Part shown: one piece after another, positions 7,026 through 15,962 of the stretch
How positions within the stretch are numbered: position 1 is the first letter of the stretch
Layout: each line of letters starts with the position of its first letter
Assembly (NCBI GenBank): GCA_910584865.1
Contig: CAJUCE010000031.1
Coordinates: forward strand, 1-60,144
Reading direction: 5' to 3'
Origin: an uncultured Acetatifactor sp.
GTDB lineage: Bacteria; Bacillota; Clostridia; Lachnospirales; Lachnospiraceae
Length of the DNA: 60,144 bases
Position numbers and translations under genes: made by a program
Notes under the pieces: generated by a model
What the model was told of the DNA's origin: nothing
Databases searched by the model: none
The model's input: only the letters and a program-made list of their open reading frames with translations

Positions 7026-8630
7026 TTACAGGGGCACCATCCGCACTTCTCCCTCTTCTTTGACAAATTTACAATAGTGATAATTGTCTTTGATCAACCT
7101 GGTAGCCCCTCCGATCACAATGGTAGTATTTGGGTAAATCTGCTCATTGACTACCACCTTTGCCTCTTCCCTGCTCTCCATCATCTCCTGCAACGCTCCC
7201 AGCCTTGTATTGAGCCGCTCCAGTTCCGAGGACTTTTCCTGGATCAGCGCTGACACACTCCTCATATATCTCAGCTGACTGTCATTATACTGGAAGCCCT
7301 TTTTCTGCTTCTCCTTAAAATTGTCAAAGATTACCTGCGCTGCCTTCAGCGTCTTGTTTCGCTCCTCAATGGCAGCCTGCACATGCTCCAGCTGGGAAAT
7401 CAGCAGCGGCTCCACCCCCACTTCAAGCGTTGTAGCCGTACTCATGCTGGCTCCGATAGCCTTGGCCGTAATCGAGTTGGCCGCCTGCACGCGTCCTCCC
7501 AGGATAATCCCTCTCCTGCCGTCCACTCTCACGTCGGAACCCGAGGACACCGTACAATGCAGAATCGCCTCTGTCTCCAGATAACCTCCGGTTACAATCC
7601 TTGCATTCTCCAGGAACTTTACAATCACGTCCCCTCTGGCCCTCAAATAGCCTTTGCCCATGCCGTTCATGCCCTTTGCAATGATAATGTTGCCGCCGGC
7701 AATAATCGTCGCGCCTTCCACCAGGCCGTTTACCACCACATTCCCGCCGGCCTTGACCTCAAAATTTGCATCCACATTTCCGGTGATCTCAATACTCCCG
7801 TCATAGTTGATATTCCCTGTGGAAACATTGACGCCCTTCACCTGGTATACGCTGGAGACTACCACCTTTTTATCCACCATGGATACATGTCCGTCCACCT
7901 GCGAAATAATGCTGAGCTTATCCTCCGAAAGTTCAATATTTTTCCCGAACTTCAGTGTCTCCTTTTTTACATCCTTGGGCTTCATGGCTTTGCCGTATAC
8001 GTCATAACCGGCTTCTCCGGGCTGTTCCGGAATAATACGAGCCAGCACCTGCCCCTTCCGGCACTGGTTGATCGTAGTCAGATTGAAATAATCCACCCTT
8101 CCGTCTTCTCTGTGGGCAGGCCGTTTATGCTGATTAGTGTTGAAAGAGTACTCGATCCTGGCGTCCTGTCCCTGCACCGGCTTCTTACCCTTGGCAACCA
8201 TAATATCCGTGCAATACATTCCGTCCGTCTCGAAATGCTCCCGGAGGGCTCCGTCCATAAGACCATAAACGATATTCTTTCTCTTGATATCCTGCAGGAA
8301 ACCGTCCTTGGTTAGTCTCTTCCCCGTCTCGGAAGGCGGGATAAAGCGCACGGTAGCTACCATGCCGTCTTCACTGACTACAAGCGTATATGTCTCATCA
8401 CAGGCCGGACATTCCCCTTCTCCCAAATGACATATCCCTCTCTCGCCGAAATGAATCTGGGCTTCGATTCGCTTCTTATCATATGAAATATGCAGTTCAT
8501 CCAGATATTTCCAGACCTCATCTTCCCGGATATCTTCTCCGAAACCTTCCTGCGGATACAGCGCAATCCCATATCCGTTAAAATCATTTACCAATTGAAA
8601 GAAACCATTCTGCATAGTTTGATCCCCCAC
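7026..8630 (-). CDS. FapA family polymer-type protein (DUF342)
   Basis: This 534-residue protein has a variable N-terminal domain and a glycine-rich right-handed beta-helix (about residues 270-400, repeats such as GNINYDGSIEITGNV and AGGNIIIAKGMNGMGKGYL). A long coiled coil follows (NKTLKAAQVIFDNFKEKQKK and onward), then a short terminal beta segment. This order is typical of FapA/DUF342 proteins, often encoded in flagellar loci; their molecular role is poorly known. It starts three bases after the sigD stop, so it is translationally linked to sigD. Confidence 0.85.
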   Translation of the reverse strand: MGDQTMQNGFFQLVNDFNGYGIALYPQEGFGEDIREDEVWKYLDELHISYDKKRIEAQIHFGERGICHLGEGECPACDETYTLVVSEDGMVATVRFIPPSETGKRLTKDGFLQDIKRKNIVYGLMDGALREHFETDGMYCTDIMVAKGKKPVQGQDARIEYSFNTNQHKRPAHREDGRVDYFNLTTINQCRKGQVLARIIPEQPGEAGYDVYGKAMKPKDVKKETLKFGKNIELSEDKLSIISQVDGHVSMVDKKVVVSSVYQVKGVNVSTGNINYDGSIEITGNVDANFEVKAGGNVVVNGLVEGATIIAGGNIIIAKGMNGMGKGYLRARGDVIVKFLENARIVTGGYLETEAILHCTVSSGSDVRVDGRRGIILGGRVQAANSITAKAIGASMSTATTLEVGVEPLLISQLEHVQAAIEERNKTLKAAQVIFDNFKEKQKKGFQYNDSQLRYMRSVSALIQEKSSELERLNTRLGALQEMMESREEAKVVVNEQIYPNTTIVIGGATRLIKDNYHYCKFVKEEGEVRMVPL

Positions 8631-8632
8631 AT

Positions 8633-9406
8633 TTAGTTGTTAGAAAGAATGCCCATGTAGTTCCCCATCTTTACTTTCATTTTCTTCAGCGCCCTGGTGT
8701 GCAGCTGAGACACCCTGGACTCCGAAACTTCCAGGATATTGCTGATTTCTTTTAATGTAAGCTCTTCGTAATAATAAAGCGTGATTACCTTCTGTTCCTT
8801 CTCTGTCAAAAGCTGCAGCGCTTCCCCTAACACCTTTACCAGCTCTTCTCTTTCCACCCTCTCTTCAGGTGCCTCAAAATGGGAAGTCGTATGCCGCCTG
8901 TAGTCCTGCGATACATCACTCCCCTGTTCCATATATTCGTTGAGCGACACCAGTCCCGTAATCTTCATCTGAGACTGCCACTCCAAATATTCATCATTCG
9001 AAATCCCAAGCCCTCTGGCTACTTCTTCATCCGTAGCTGCATGCCCCGTATTCTGTTCGATTTCCTTGATAACCGTTTCAATTTTCTTCTGCTTCTGTCT
9101 GATAGTTCTGGGGATCCAGTCCATCTTGCGAATCTGATCCAATATGGCCCCGCGGATACGCAGACTGGCATAGGTCTCAAACTTTACGTCCTTGAGATAA
9201 TCAAACTTGTCTATGGCATCGATCAATCCGAAGATACCATAGCTTACCAAATCTTCATATTCCACATTATAGCCCAGATACATGCTGAGCCTGCCCGCAA
9301 CCACCTTTACGAGAGGAGCATATTCCAGAATCAACTGCTCTCTGATTTCCGGTGATTTCATCTTCGCATATTCTTCTAACAGCCTCTTCCTGCCTGCCTC
9401 ATCCAT
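8633..9406 (-). CDS. sigD: FliA/WhiG-family flagellar sigma factor (sigma-D)
   Basis: This 257-residue sigma-70 family factor has region 2 (LVKVVAGRLSMYLGYNVEYE, IFGLIDAIDKFD, FETYASLRIRGAILDQIRKMDW), region 3 (TDEEVARGLGISNDEYLEW) and region 4 with the helix-turn-helix LKEISNILEVSESRVSQLH. These match FliA/SigD/WhiG factors that direct late flagellar and chemotaxis genes. ATG 9406 follows GAAGGAG. It has its own sigma-A promoter 27 bases upstream, so its level can be set separately from the long operon. The predicted target site before fliK (29430-29456) fits its known consensus. Confidence 0.95.
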   Translation of the reverse strand: MDEAGRKRLLEEYAKMKSPEIREQLILEYAPLVKVVAGRLSMYLGYNVEYEDLVSYGIFGLIDAIDKFDYLKDVKFETYASLRIRGAILDQIRKMDWIPRTIRQKQKKIETVIKEIEQNTGHAATDEEVARGLGISNDEYLEWQSQMKITGLVSLNEYMEQGSDVSQDYRRHTTSHFEAPEERVEREELVKVLGEALQLLTEKEQKVITLYYYEELTLKEISNILEVSESRVSQLHTRALKKMKVKMGNYMGILSNN

Positions 9407-9432
9407 GAAATCCTTGCTCCTTCTCCACTGTT

Positions 9433-9461
9433 ATCATACTGTCCGCCGCGCGATATGTCAA
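9433..9461 (-). promoter_or_regulatory. sigma-A promoter directly before sigD
   Basis: TTGACA (9456-9461) and TATGAT (9433-9438) lie on the minus strand with exactly 17 bases between them. The predicted start near 9426 leaves a leader of about 20 bases containing the ribosome binding site. It is one of the best promoter matches in the window and lies inside the flagellar operon. Confidence 0.75.
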
Positions 9462-9469
9462 GAGTATTT

Positions 9470-9739
9470 TTATCTCGCGCCGCCGTCCTGCTGCGCAGTC
9501 TCGGACTCCTCCGATTCTTTCTCGATGACCTCTCCCTCTTCTTTTATCCTTTCCTCATTCTGTATTTCAAAAAAATCCAATGTCCACTTCAGCACACTTC
9601 CTAAAAAATAGAAAACCAGCAATACCACAAACAGAGAAACCAGCTTCTCGATAAGGGTATATTTTTCTATATAAGTAATAATACATGTAACAGCTCCGGC
9701 TGTCAGCATCAAAAGAAGCGGTAAATTCTTCCTGTTCAT
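9470..9739 (-). CDS. small two-helix membrane protein, unknown
   Basis: The 89-residue product has two hydrophobic segments (LPLLLMLTAGAVTCIITYI and LVSLFVVLLVFYFLGSVL) and an acidic C-terminal tail (EERIKEEGEVIEKESEESE). It lies 14 bases after cheD and just before the sigD promoter, in the flagellar operon. No family function is known to me. Two helices and a charged tail suggest an inner-membrane accessory factor, possibly for motor or export-gate assembly, which is an inference from context only. Confidence 0.7.
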   Translation of the reverse strand: MNRKNLPLLLMLTAGAVTCIITYIEKYTLIEKLVSLFVVLLVFYFLGSVLKWTLDFFEIQNEERIKEEGEVIEKESEESETAQQDGGAR

Positions 9740-9753
9740 ACGCTTTGTCCCCG

Positions 9754-10251
9754 TTATATAATCTTCTCCGGTTTTCCCACGGCCCGAATATGAAATGCTC
9801 CCGTCTCCGGATAAAAAACTACTGTCCTGCCGTAATTCGCGCCGGTATCCTGTGCCAAAATGGGAATCCTGAGCGCATTCAATTTTGCCTTGGTAGCCTC
9901 CACATTGCGGTTTCCCACCTGTGCCACGGAAGCGCCTGTCCCGCTTCCCTGAAAATTAAACATAGTTGCGCCTCCGGCGATCTTAGCTACCATACGGACA
10001 CGCCGTGCTCCCAGCCTTTCCATCTGTCTCACCAGTTCTTCGATCCCTGTATCTGCAAATTTGGCAATATTGTGCTGTCCTGTGGTTATCGCCTTACTGT
10101 CCGGTAACATTATGTGAACCAAACCGCCAATTTTATTCATCGGATCCCTGATTGCAATGCCCACACAGGAACCCAGTCCCAATGTCATCACCCCGTTGGG
10201 ACTTATACAAGTCTTCAAATCTGCTATTCCTACTTTGAATATCTCACTCAT
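9754..10251 (-). CDS. cheD: chemoreceptor glutamine deamidase CheD
   Basis: I place the start at ATG 10251 (MSEIFKVGIADL), since homologues begin here; an upstream ATG at 10290 would add 13 residues. The 165-residue product has the CheD active-site region GLGSCVGIAI (catalytic Cys) and GGLVHIMLP (catalytic His), then the glycine-rich KIAGGATMF. CheD deamidates receptor glutamines and, by binding CheC, stimulates its CheY-P phosphatase activity. It directly follows cheC. No receptor genes are in the window. Confidence 0.93.
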   Translation of the reverse strand: MSEIFKVGIADLKTCISPNGVMTLGLGSCVGIAIRDPMNKIGGLVHIMLPDSKAITTGQHNIAKFADTGIEELVRQMERLGARRVRMVAKIAGGATMFNFQGSGTGASVAQVGNRNVEATKAKLNALRIPILAQDTGANYGRTVVFYPETGAFHIRAVGKPEKII

Positions 10252-10298
10252 GCGCCATTTCCATATCCTTTTCATCCGTTCTAGTTGCATTGGTCCTA

Positions 10299-10925
10299 TT
10301 ATAATTCTACTGATATCCCCAATGCCGTAAGTATCTTTTCATAAGATTCCAGATCCGGAATTAAAATAAAATACCCGTCCAGCTTCACTTCATCATAAAA
10401 CTGCGACTGTATCAGCAAAATCTTATCCCCATAGATACCGAACTGAATGGCCGGTACACTTAAAATCGCCCCCGCCATATCCACAGTCACCGCCGGAGGA
10501 GACGGAATCACTGTCAGATTCGTCATACTGGACAGCGAATTCAAATACGCTCCTGTAATGATATTGCCCACTTCCTGCATGGCCGACAATCCCATCTCAT
10601 CGAATTCGTTTCCCTCCGGCAGCATGCCCATGGTAATCTTCTGAATCAGATGCCTGGCGCTTTGTTCCTCCACCATAAACATCATGCTTCCGGTAATATC
10701 GCCTTCCACCCCGAGGAAGACACCGGCCATGATCTGCTCTTCGCCCCCCATCAATTCTCCCACCTCGGAGAATTCCAGAAGCCTTACCTGGGGCACCTTC
10801 ATATCTACCTTGCACTGAAGCATCTGCGATAATGCTGTCATGGCATTGCCGGCACCGATATTACCGATTTCCTTCAATACATCATAATACGTCTCTGATA
10901 CCTGCTCCAAGATTTTATCGCTCAT
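10299..10925 (-). CDS. cheC: CheY-P phosphatase CheC
   Basis: This 208-residue protein has two copies of the CheC/CheX/FliY phosphatase helix: KEIGNIGAGNAMTALSQM near residue 20 and QEVGNIITGAYLNSLSSM near residue 115. Each keeps the Glu and Asn that position water for CheY-P hydrolysis, and VIPSPP follows the second. It would lower CheY-P and binds CheD, whose gene is next. cheA, cheB and cheW, which lie before cheC in Bacillus subtilis, are not here; a PilZ gene takes that position. Confidence 0.93.
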   Translation of the reverse strand: MSDKILEQVSETYYDVLKEIGNIGAGNAMTALSQMLQCKVDMKVPQVRLLEFSEVGELMGGEEQIMAGVFLGVEGDITGSMMFMVEEQSARHLIQKITMGMLPEGNEFDEMGLSAMQEVGNIITGAYLNSLSSMTNLTVIPSPPAVTVDMAGAILSVPAIQFGIYGDKILLIQSQFYDEVKLDGYFILIPDLESYEKILTALGISVEL

Positions 10926-10989
10926 ATAATGCCTCTCCTAATCTCGTTTATTTTAACAGCTCTTTCACACTTTGGCCTCATCCTTTTCG

Positions 10990-11727
10990 TCAGGACTCCG
11001 AAGCATATTTCTTCTTCAGCCGGTTCCTTCGCTCTTCCTCAAATATATACTTGATGATTTCCTCGCGGACAGTCGGATCCAGATCATAAAACTGCACGCG
11101 GTGTTCATAGGTACCGGGACGGTTATCCAGCTCTATGGCACTGATAACCCTGCTGATCACCTCATACTTTTTATGTTCGCCGCCGCTCATCAGATGGAAA
11201 CCACTATAAATCAGACTCCCGGGCTCATAGCGCTGTGTGGCCAGAAAACGCAGGCCGCCTCCGCTGATATCCACAATGACACTCTGTTTCAAAGGAAGCC
11301 CCTTTGTCAATGTATAGGGCATTCTGCTCTCTATCGTCTCCACCTCTTCGCTCTGCAGGCTTCGCGTACTCATTTCCAAAGCACACCCGAGCCGGTAAAA
11401 TTCCCGTCTCTGATATTTGCGCAGATTGCTGGTCATCTCCATCAGCAGCAGATAGGTATTATTGCTCTTATAGCGGTCAATGATCCTGGCCAGACACTGG
11501 AAGAGACCGCTTGCGCCGTAAAATACCATGTCAAATTCTCCGTCCACCGGAAGCAGAATCAGTTTTGTCTTCTCCATGGGCATCGTAATCTCAATGGTAT
11601 CCTCCGACTGGATATCATATACGGTACTATGGTAGACCTTCACTCCCATGCCCGTCTGTTCATCATCATCCCTCATGACAGCCTGCAGCTCAATCTTGTC
11701 GCCCACCGAAATAAATTTAGAAAACAT
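10990..11727 (-). CDS. YcgR-like PilZ protein, c-di-GMP flagellar brake
   Basis: The 245-residue product has an N-terminal YcgR-type domain and a C-terminal PilZ domain. The two c-di-GMP contact motifs are visible: the arginine motif QRREFYR (residues 106-112) and DISGGGLRF (residues 153-161). YcgR/DgrA proteins slow or stop the motor when c-di-GMP is high. Lying between flhG and cheC in the flagellar operon, it probably links c-di-GMP to motor behaviour here. ATG 11727 follows an AAAGGGTGGTGG site. Confidence 0.88.
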   Translation of the reverse strand: MFSKFISVGDKIELQAVMRDDDEQTGMGVKVYHSTVYDIQSEDTIEITMPMEKTKLILLPVDGEFDMVFYGASGLFQCLARIIDRYKSNNTYLLLMEMTSNLRKYQRREFYRLGCALEMSTRSLQSEEVETIESRMPYTLTKGLPLKQSVIVDISGGGLRFLATQRYEPGSLIYSGFHLMSGGEHKKYEVISRVISAIELDNRPGTYEHRVQFYDLDPTVREEIIKYIFEEERRNRLKKKYASES

Positions 11728-11750
11728 ACTACCACCACCCTTTTCCTTTT

Positions 11751-12626
11751 TTACCTTTTCCCTGAGATAATATATGAGAAAAATGCCGCCATCCCACGCT
11801 TAGGCTGCCGCTCCGACTCTTTCTTATCCAAAAGTCTCTCCGCAATCCGCTGATATGCGGCTGTTGACTTTGCTCCCGGATTATGCAGAGATACCGGAAC
11901 CTGCTGCATAACGGACCGGGAGAGCTGAGCGTCCTCCGGCACACAGCCCAGATAAACCATGGGTACCTTCAAATACCTTTCAACCACCGCATTTAATTTT
12001 TCAAACAGGATCTTCCCTTCCGACTCCTTTTCCACCCGGTTTGCCACCAGCTTTACCTTCGTGGCCTCCGAATCAAAACGGTTGTGACGATACAATGCTT
12101 TCAGAAGAGAATAAGAATCCGTAATCGACGTAGGCTCCGGCGTAGTCACCATAAGAATCTCTCCACTTGCCACCAGGAACTCCAGCACGGCATCCGAAAT
12201 CCCGGCTCCCGTATCGACGATAATGATGTCCGTAATGGTGTCCAGCTGTACCAGATTCTGAATGATATAATTCAGATAATCACGGCTCAGATTAGACATG
12301 CCGGCAATACCGCTTCCCCCGGAAATAAACCCCACCTCCATCGGCCCCCAGGTAATGATATCCGCAATACTTTTCCCCTGGTAAATCAGATCGCATAGAT
12401 TATGCTTGGGAACTGCTCCAAACATAATTTCGATATTGGCAAGACCGAAATCTGCATCCAGTATAATAACCCGCTTTCCCATCTTCCTGAACTGAATTGC
12501 CAGATTTATGGAAGTATTGGATTTGCCTACACCGCCCTTACCGCTGGTGACAGTGATCACCCTCGCCAATGGTCTGGGTGACTGCTGGCCTGCTTTTAGG
12601 ATACGTAACTGTTCTGCCTGATCCAT
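11751..12626 (-). CDS. flhG: FlhG (YlxH/MinD-like ATPase)
   Basis: This 291-residue ParA/MinD-family ATPase has the deviant Walker A SGKGGVGKSN (residues 28-37), VIILDADFGLANIEIMFG as switch I and IIIVDTGAGIS as Walker B. With FlhF it controls flagellar number and placement and interacts with FliM/FliY during C-ring assembly. The N-terminal DQAEQLRIL segment resembles the FlhF-activating helix. It follows flhF by 36 bases. Confidence 0.94.
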   Translation of the reverse strand: MDQAEQLRILKAGQQSPRPLARVITVTSGKGGVGKSNTSINLAIQFRKMGKRVIILDADFGLANIEIMFGAVPKHNLCDLIYQGKSIADIITWGPMEVGFISGGSGIAGMSNLSRDYLNYIIQNLVQLDTITDIIIVDTGAGISDAVLEFLVASGEILMVTTPEPTSITDSYSLLKALYRHNRFDSEATKVKLVANRVEKESEGKILFEKLNAVVERYLKVPMVYLGCVPEDAQLSRSVMQQVPVSLHNPGAKSTAAYQRIAERLLDKKESERQPKRGMAAFFSYIISGKR

Positions 12627-12662
12627 GTATTGCCTCCTGTTCTTACTTCTTCTGCACTCCCG

Positions 12663-13898
12663 TCATAGCGTTTGCTCCTGCCTCGTACTTAAAATCTGCT
12701 TCACTGTCTTCTGCGGGTTAAATTGCTCGATATCGTTGGGCACATTCTGTCCGTTTGTCACAAATGCAATAGCTGTACCTGTAAAAAGTCTCAGATTCAA
12801 CAGATTTCCCATCGCCGCCGTCTCGTCCAGCTTCGTAAAAATCAGTTGAAAATCGTCAATTCCCTCATAGCTTGCTACGATTTTCAGCAGATCCCGGTAC
12901 TTCGTGGTGGCAGACAACACCAGAAATGTCTGACATTTCCCTGCCTCCCTCAAGGTTGCGAACAGCTTTCTGGTATGGGCCAGCTGCTCCTCATTCTGAT
13001 GGGAATGGCCTGTTGTGTCCACAAAAATATAATCATATTCTCGAAATTCCGCAACTGCTGCCTGCACATCCTCCTCGGAATACAGCACCCTGAACGGTAC
13101 TTCCAGGATATTGGCATAGGTACGGAGCTGCTCTACCGCGGCGATCCGATAGGTGTCTGCCGTCAGCAGCGCCACCCTCTTCCTGCCCTCCACAGCATAA
13201 CTGCTGGCGATCTTGGCAATTGTTGTGGTCTTTCCCACACCTGTAGGCCCCATAAACAATACAATTCTAGGCCCGTCCTCCGACGGCAGAATCCCTTCTG
13301 CCCTGCCGAATTTCAAAATCATCTTCTGATAGACATTTTCCAAAATATAATCGATGGGCAAATTGGACTGCCCGGAAACATCCACATCATCCACGATTTG
13401 GTTGGCATACTTTTCATCCACTTCGCTTTCCAGCATGGTATTGTACAGAAGTCTGATAAAGCGCTGCTGCTCGGTGACTTCCTCCGGGCCTTCCGTCTCC
13501 TCCGGCACTTCCTCCGGAGGCTCCGCTCCCAGGATCTCTCCCTCAATGCCGCCTTCCTCTCTCTGCGCTTCGCTCTGCTGAAAACGGTTCATCAAAAGCG
13601 ACTGCAGATTATCAAGCTTTTTTTCGATGGAATCCCTGCCGTCGTCCTCTTCCCGGCGCACCGCACTCTCCCCGGCGGAATAGGCTGCCGGCTTTGCCTC
13701 TCTGCGGACCGCGCTGCCGTTATCATGTTCCTCTTCCAAAGCCACTGTCACTTCTGTCTGCTTCGCCCGAAACAATGCTGCCAGTCCTTTTCGCTTCACA
13801 GCCTTTACGTTCATGATGACAACGCCGCTGCCCAATTCTTTTCTGGCAGCTTCCGCTGCTTCCTCTTCCGTTCTGGCTACAAACTTCTTAATTATCAT
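12663..13898 (-). CDS. flhF: FlhF, SRP-type GTPase for flagellar placement
   Basis: The 411-residue FlhF has a basic N-terminal B domain (MIIKKFVARTEEEAAEAARK), an acidic linker, the N domain and a G domain with P-loop GPTGVGKTTT (217-226). It also has DTYRIAAVEQL, the IFVDTTG motif (DTxG) and TKLDET. SRP-family GTPases pair with each other; FlhF recruits early basal-body parts to the membrane and its GTPase is stimulated by FlhG. Its ATG is one base past the flhA stop, indicating coupling. Confidence 0.94.
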   Translation of the reverse strand: MIIKKFVARTEEEAAEAARKELGSGVVIMNVKAVKRKGLAALFRAKQTEVTVALEEEHDNGSAVRREAKPAAYSAGESAVRREEDDGRDSIEKKLDNLQSLLMNRFQQSEAQREEGGIEGEILGAEPPEEVPEETEGPEEVTEQQRFIRLLYNTMLESEVDEKYANQIVDDVDVSGQSNLPIDYILENVYQKMILKFGRAEGILPSEDGPRIVLFMGPTGVGKTTTIAKIASSYAVEGRKRVALLTADTYRIAAVEQLRTYANILEVPFRVLYSEEDVQAAVAEFREYDYIFVDTTGHSHQNEEQLAHTRKLFATLREAGKCQTFLVLSATTKYRDLLKIVASYEGIDDFQLIFTKLDETAAMGNLLNLRLFTGTAIAFVTNGQNVPNDIEQFNPQKTVKQILSTRQEQTL

Positions 13899-13899
13899 T

Positions 13900-15945
13900 T
13901 TATGCTGTCACCATCCCAACCGATTGTAATTCCACATTAGATTCCACTTCATTGTAAGACACCACCACCAGATCCTTATAATAATCTTCCGTCAAACGCT
14001 TAAAATACATACGTACAATCGGTGAAGTTATAATAATGGGATTCTTTCCCAGGTTCTCCAGCTTCTGAACCTCCTTGCCGACGGATTCGATGATCGCCCT
14101 CGATCTGTTGGGATCCAGATTCAGGAAAGCTCCGTTTTCTGTCTGTTTTACGCTGCCCATGATCTCCTGCTCCACTTTCGGATCCAGCGTAACCACATTC
14201 GTGGTTTCATGGTTCGGGAAATATTTTGTGGAAATAGCCCGCTTCAGACTCTGCCGTACATATTCCGTCAAAATATCCGTATCTCTGGTAGCGGGGGCAT
14301 AGTCCGCCAGCGTCTCCATAATGGTCAGCAAATCCCGGATGGAAATGCCTTCTTTCAGCAGATTCTGCAGAACCTTCTGAATATCGCCCAGCCCCAGCAG
14401 CTTGGGAAGCAATTCCTCCACCAGCGAGGGATTTGTTTCCTTGAGGTTGTTGACCAGATTCTGCACATCCTGCCTGCTCAGCAGATCCGCAATATACTGT
14501 CTGATAATCTCCGTGAGGTGAGTCGCTATGATGGACGGCGGGTCCACCACCGTATAGCCAAGGCTCTCCGCCCGCTCCCGCTGCCCCTCTGTAATCCAGA
14601 TAGCCGGCAGATGGAAGGAAGGTTCAAACGTGGGAATTCCCGTAATCTCTTCCTCTACATACCCGGGATTCATCGCCATATAATGGTCAAAAAGGATCTC
14701 CCCCTCACTGACCTGAATTCCCTTGATCTTAATGATATATTGATTCGGATTCAGCTGGATATTATCCCGCAGACGGATAATCGGAACCACGGTCCCAAGC
14801 TCCAGCGCAATCTGACGCCTGATCATAACCACACGGTCTAACAGATCTCCGCCCTGATTGACATCGGCCAGCGGAATAATTCCATAGCCGAATTCCAGCT
14901 CAATGGGATCCACCTGCAGAAGACTGGCCACATTCTCCGGCTGCCTGATCTCATCCGCCGCCAGTTCGTCTCCGTCCACTTCTCCCTCAATGGCCGCGGT
15001 CTCCAGATTGCTGGCAATCATTCTCCCGCCTACGATAAAGACGAGACCCATTCCCAGGAAAAGCAATGTATTCAAATCCGTGAATATCGATAAAAAAGCT
15101 AAAGTGGCACCCACAAGATACATAACCTTAGGTATACCGAACAGCTGCCGCACAATCGCCGGGCCGAATTCGTTTTCCTTGGTCCCCTTCGTAACCAGGA
15201 CACCTGTAGACAGGGAAATCAACAGGGAAGGAATCTGGCTCACCAGTCCGTCACCGATGGTCAGAATACCGTAAGTATTCAGGGCCGTCCCGGCATCCAT
15301 CCCCATCCTGGTCACACCCATGGCAATGCCGCCCGCCAGATTGATCACTGTCAGAAGCAGACCTGCGGTAGCATCTCCCTTTACATACTTGACGGCACCG
15401 TCCATGGAACCGAAGAAACTGGATTCCTGCTGAATCTTGTCACGCCTCTCCTTTGCCTCCTTGTCGTCGATGGCGCCGGTATTTAAGTCCGCGTCGATTG
15501 CCATCTGTTTACCGGGCATGGCATCCAGGGTAAATCTTGCCGTTACTTCTGCCACACGTTCGGAACCTTTGTTGATCACCATGAACTGGATCAGAATTAA
15601 AATCACAAACACAATGGCGCCTACAATCAAATCGCCGCCGCCCACGAATTTACCGAAAGTCAGAACCACATTGCCGGAAGTTCCATTCACCAGAATATAC
15701 CTGGTGGAAGATACGTTCATGGCAATTCTGAAAATGGTGGTAAACAGCAGAACAGTGGGGAAATAGGACATGTCCAGCACTTCCTTAGTAAACATGCACG
15801 CGAACAGAACCGTGAATGCAATGGCTATGTTAAATGCCATAAACACATCAAGCAATCCTGCCGGAATCGGCACAATCAGCATCATAAATGCTACCAGTAT
15901 GTAGATCGCTATCATAACGTCTGTTCTTGCCAATTTTGAATTCAT
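13900..15945 (-). CDS. flhA: flagellar export gate protein FlhA
   Basis: The 681-residue FlhA has an N-terminal membrane half of about eight helices (starting IAIYILVAFMMLIVPIP) containing the FHIPEP-region hallmarks. These include FVKGDATAGLLLTVINLAGG-like sequence and the FPTVLLFTTIFRIAMNVSS stretch. The large C-terminal cytosolic domain (about 330 onward) docks chaperone-substrate complexes. It forms the nonameric ring of the type III export gate. Length is standard. Confidence 0.96.
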   Translation of the reverse strand: MNSKLARTDVMIAIYILVAFMMLIVPIPAGLLDVFMAFNIAIAFTVLFACMFTKEVLDMSYFPTVLLFTTIFRIAMNVSSTRYILVNGTSGNVVLTFGKFVGGGDLIVGAIVFVILILIQFMVINKGSERVAEVTARFTLDAMPGKQMAIDADLNTGAIDDKEAKERRDKIQQESSFFGSMDGAVKYVKGDATAGLLLTVINLAGGIAMGVTRMGMDAGTALNTYGILTIGDGLVSQIPSLLISLSTGVLVTKGTKENEFGPAIVRQLFGIPKVMYLVGATLAFLSIFTDLNTLLFLGMGLVFIVGGRMIASNLETAAIEGEVDGDELAADEIRQPENVASLLQVDPIELEFGYGIIPLADVNQGGDLLDRVVMIRRQIALELGTVVPIIRLRDNIQLNPNQYIIKIKGIQVSEGEILFDHYMAMNPGYVEEEITGIPTFEPSFHLPAIWITEGQRERAESLGYTVVDPPSIIATHLTEIIRQYIADLLSRQDVQNLVNNLKETNPSLVEELLPKLLGLGDIQKVLQNLLKEGISIRDLLTIMETLADYAPATRDTDILTEYVRQSLKRAISTKYFPNHETTNVVTLDPKVEQEIMGSVKQTENGAFLNLDPNRSRAIIESVGKEVQKLENLGKNPIIITSPIVRMYFKRLTEDYYKDLVVVSYNEVESNVELQSVGMVTA

Positions 15946-15962
15946 GCTGTATCCCTCCTTTC

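Noticed and set aside
12723..13940. 405-codon plus-strand ORF opposite flhF
   Set aside because: It mirrors the flhF coding strand, has no ribosome binding site and no family-like sequence.
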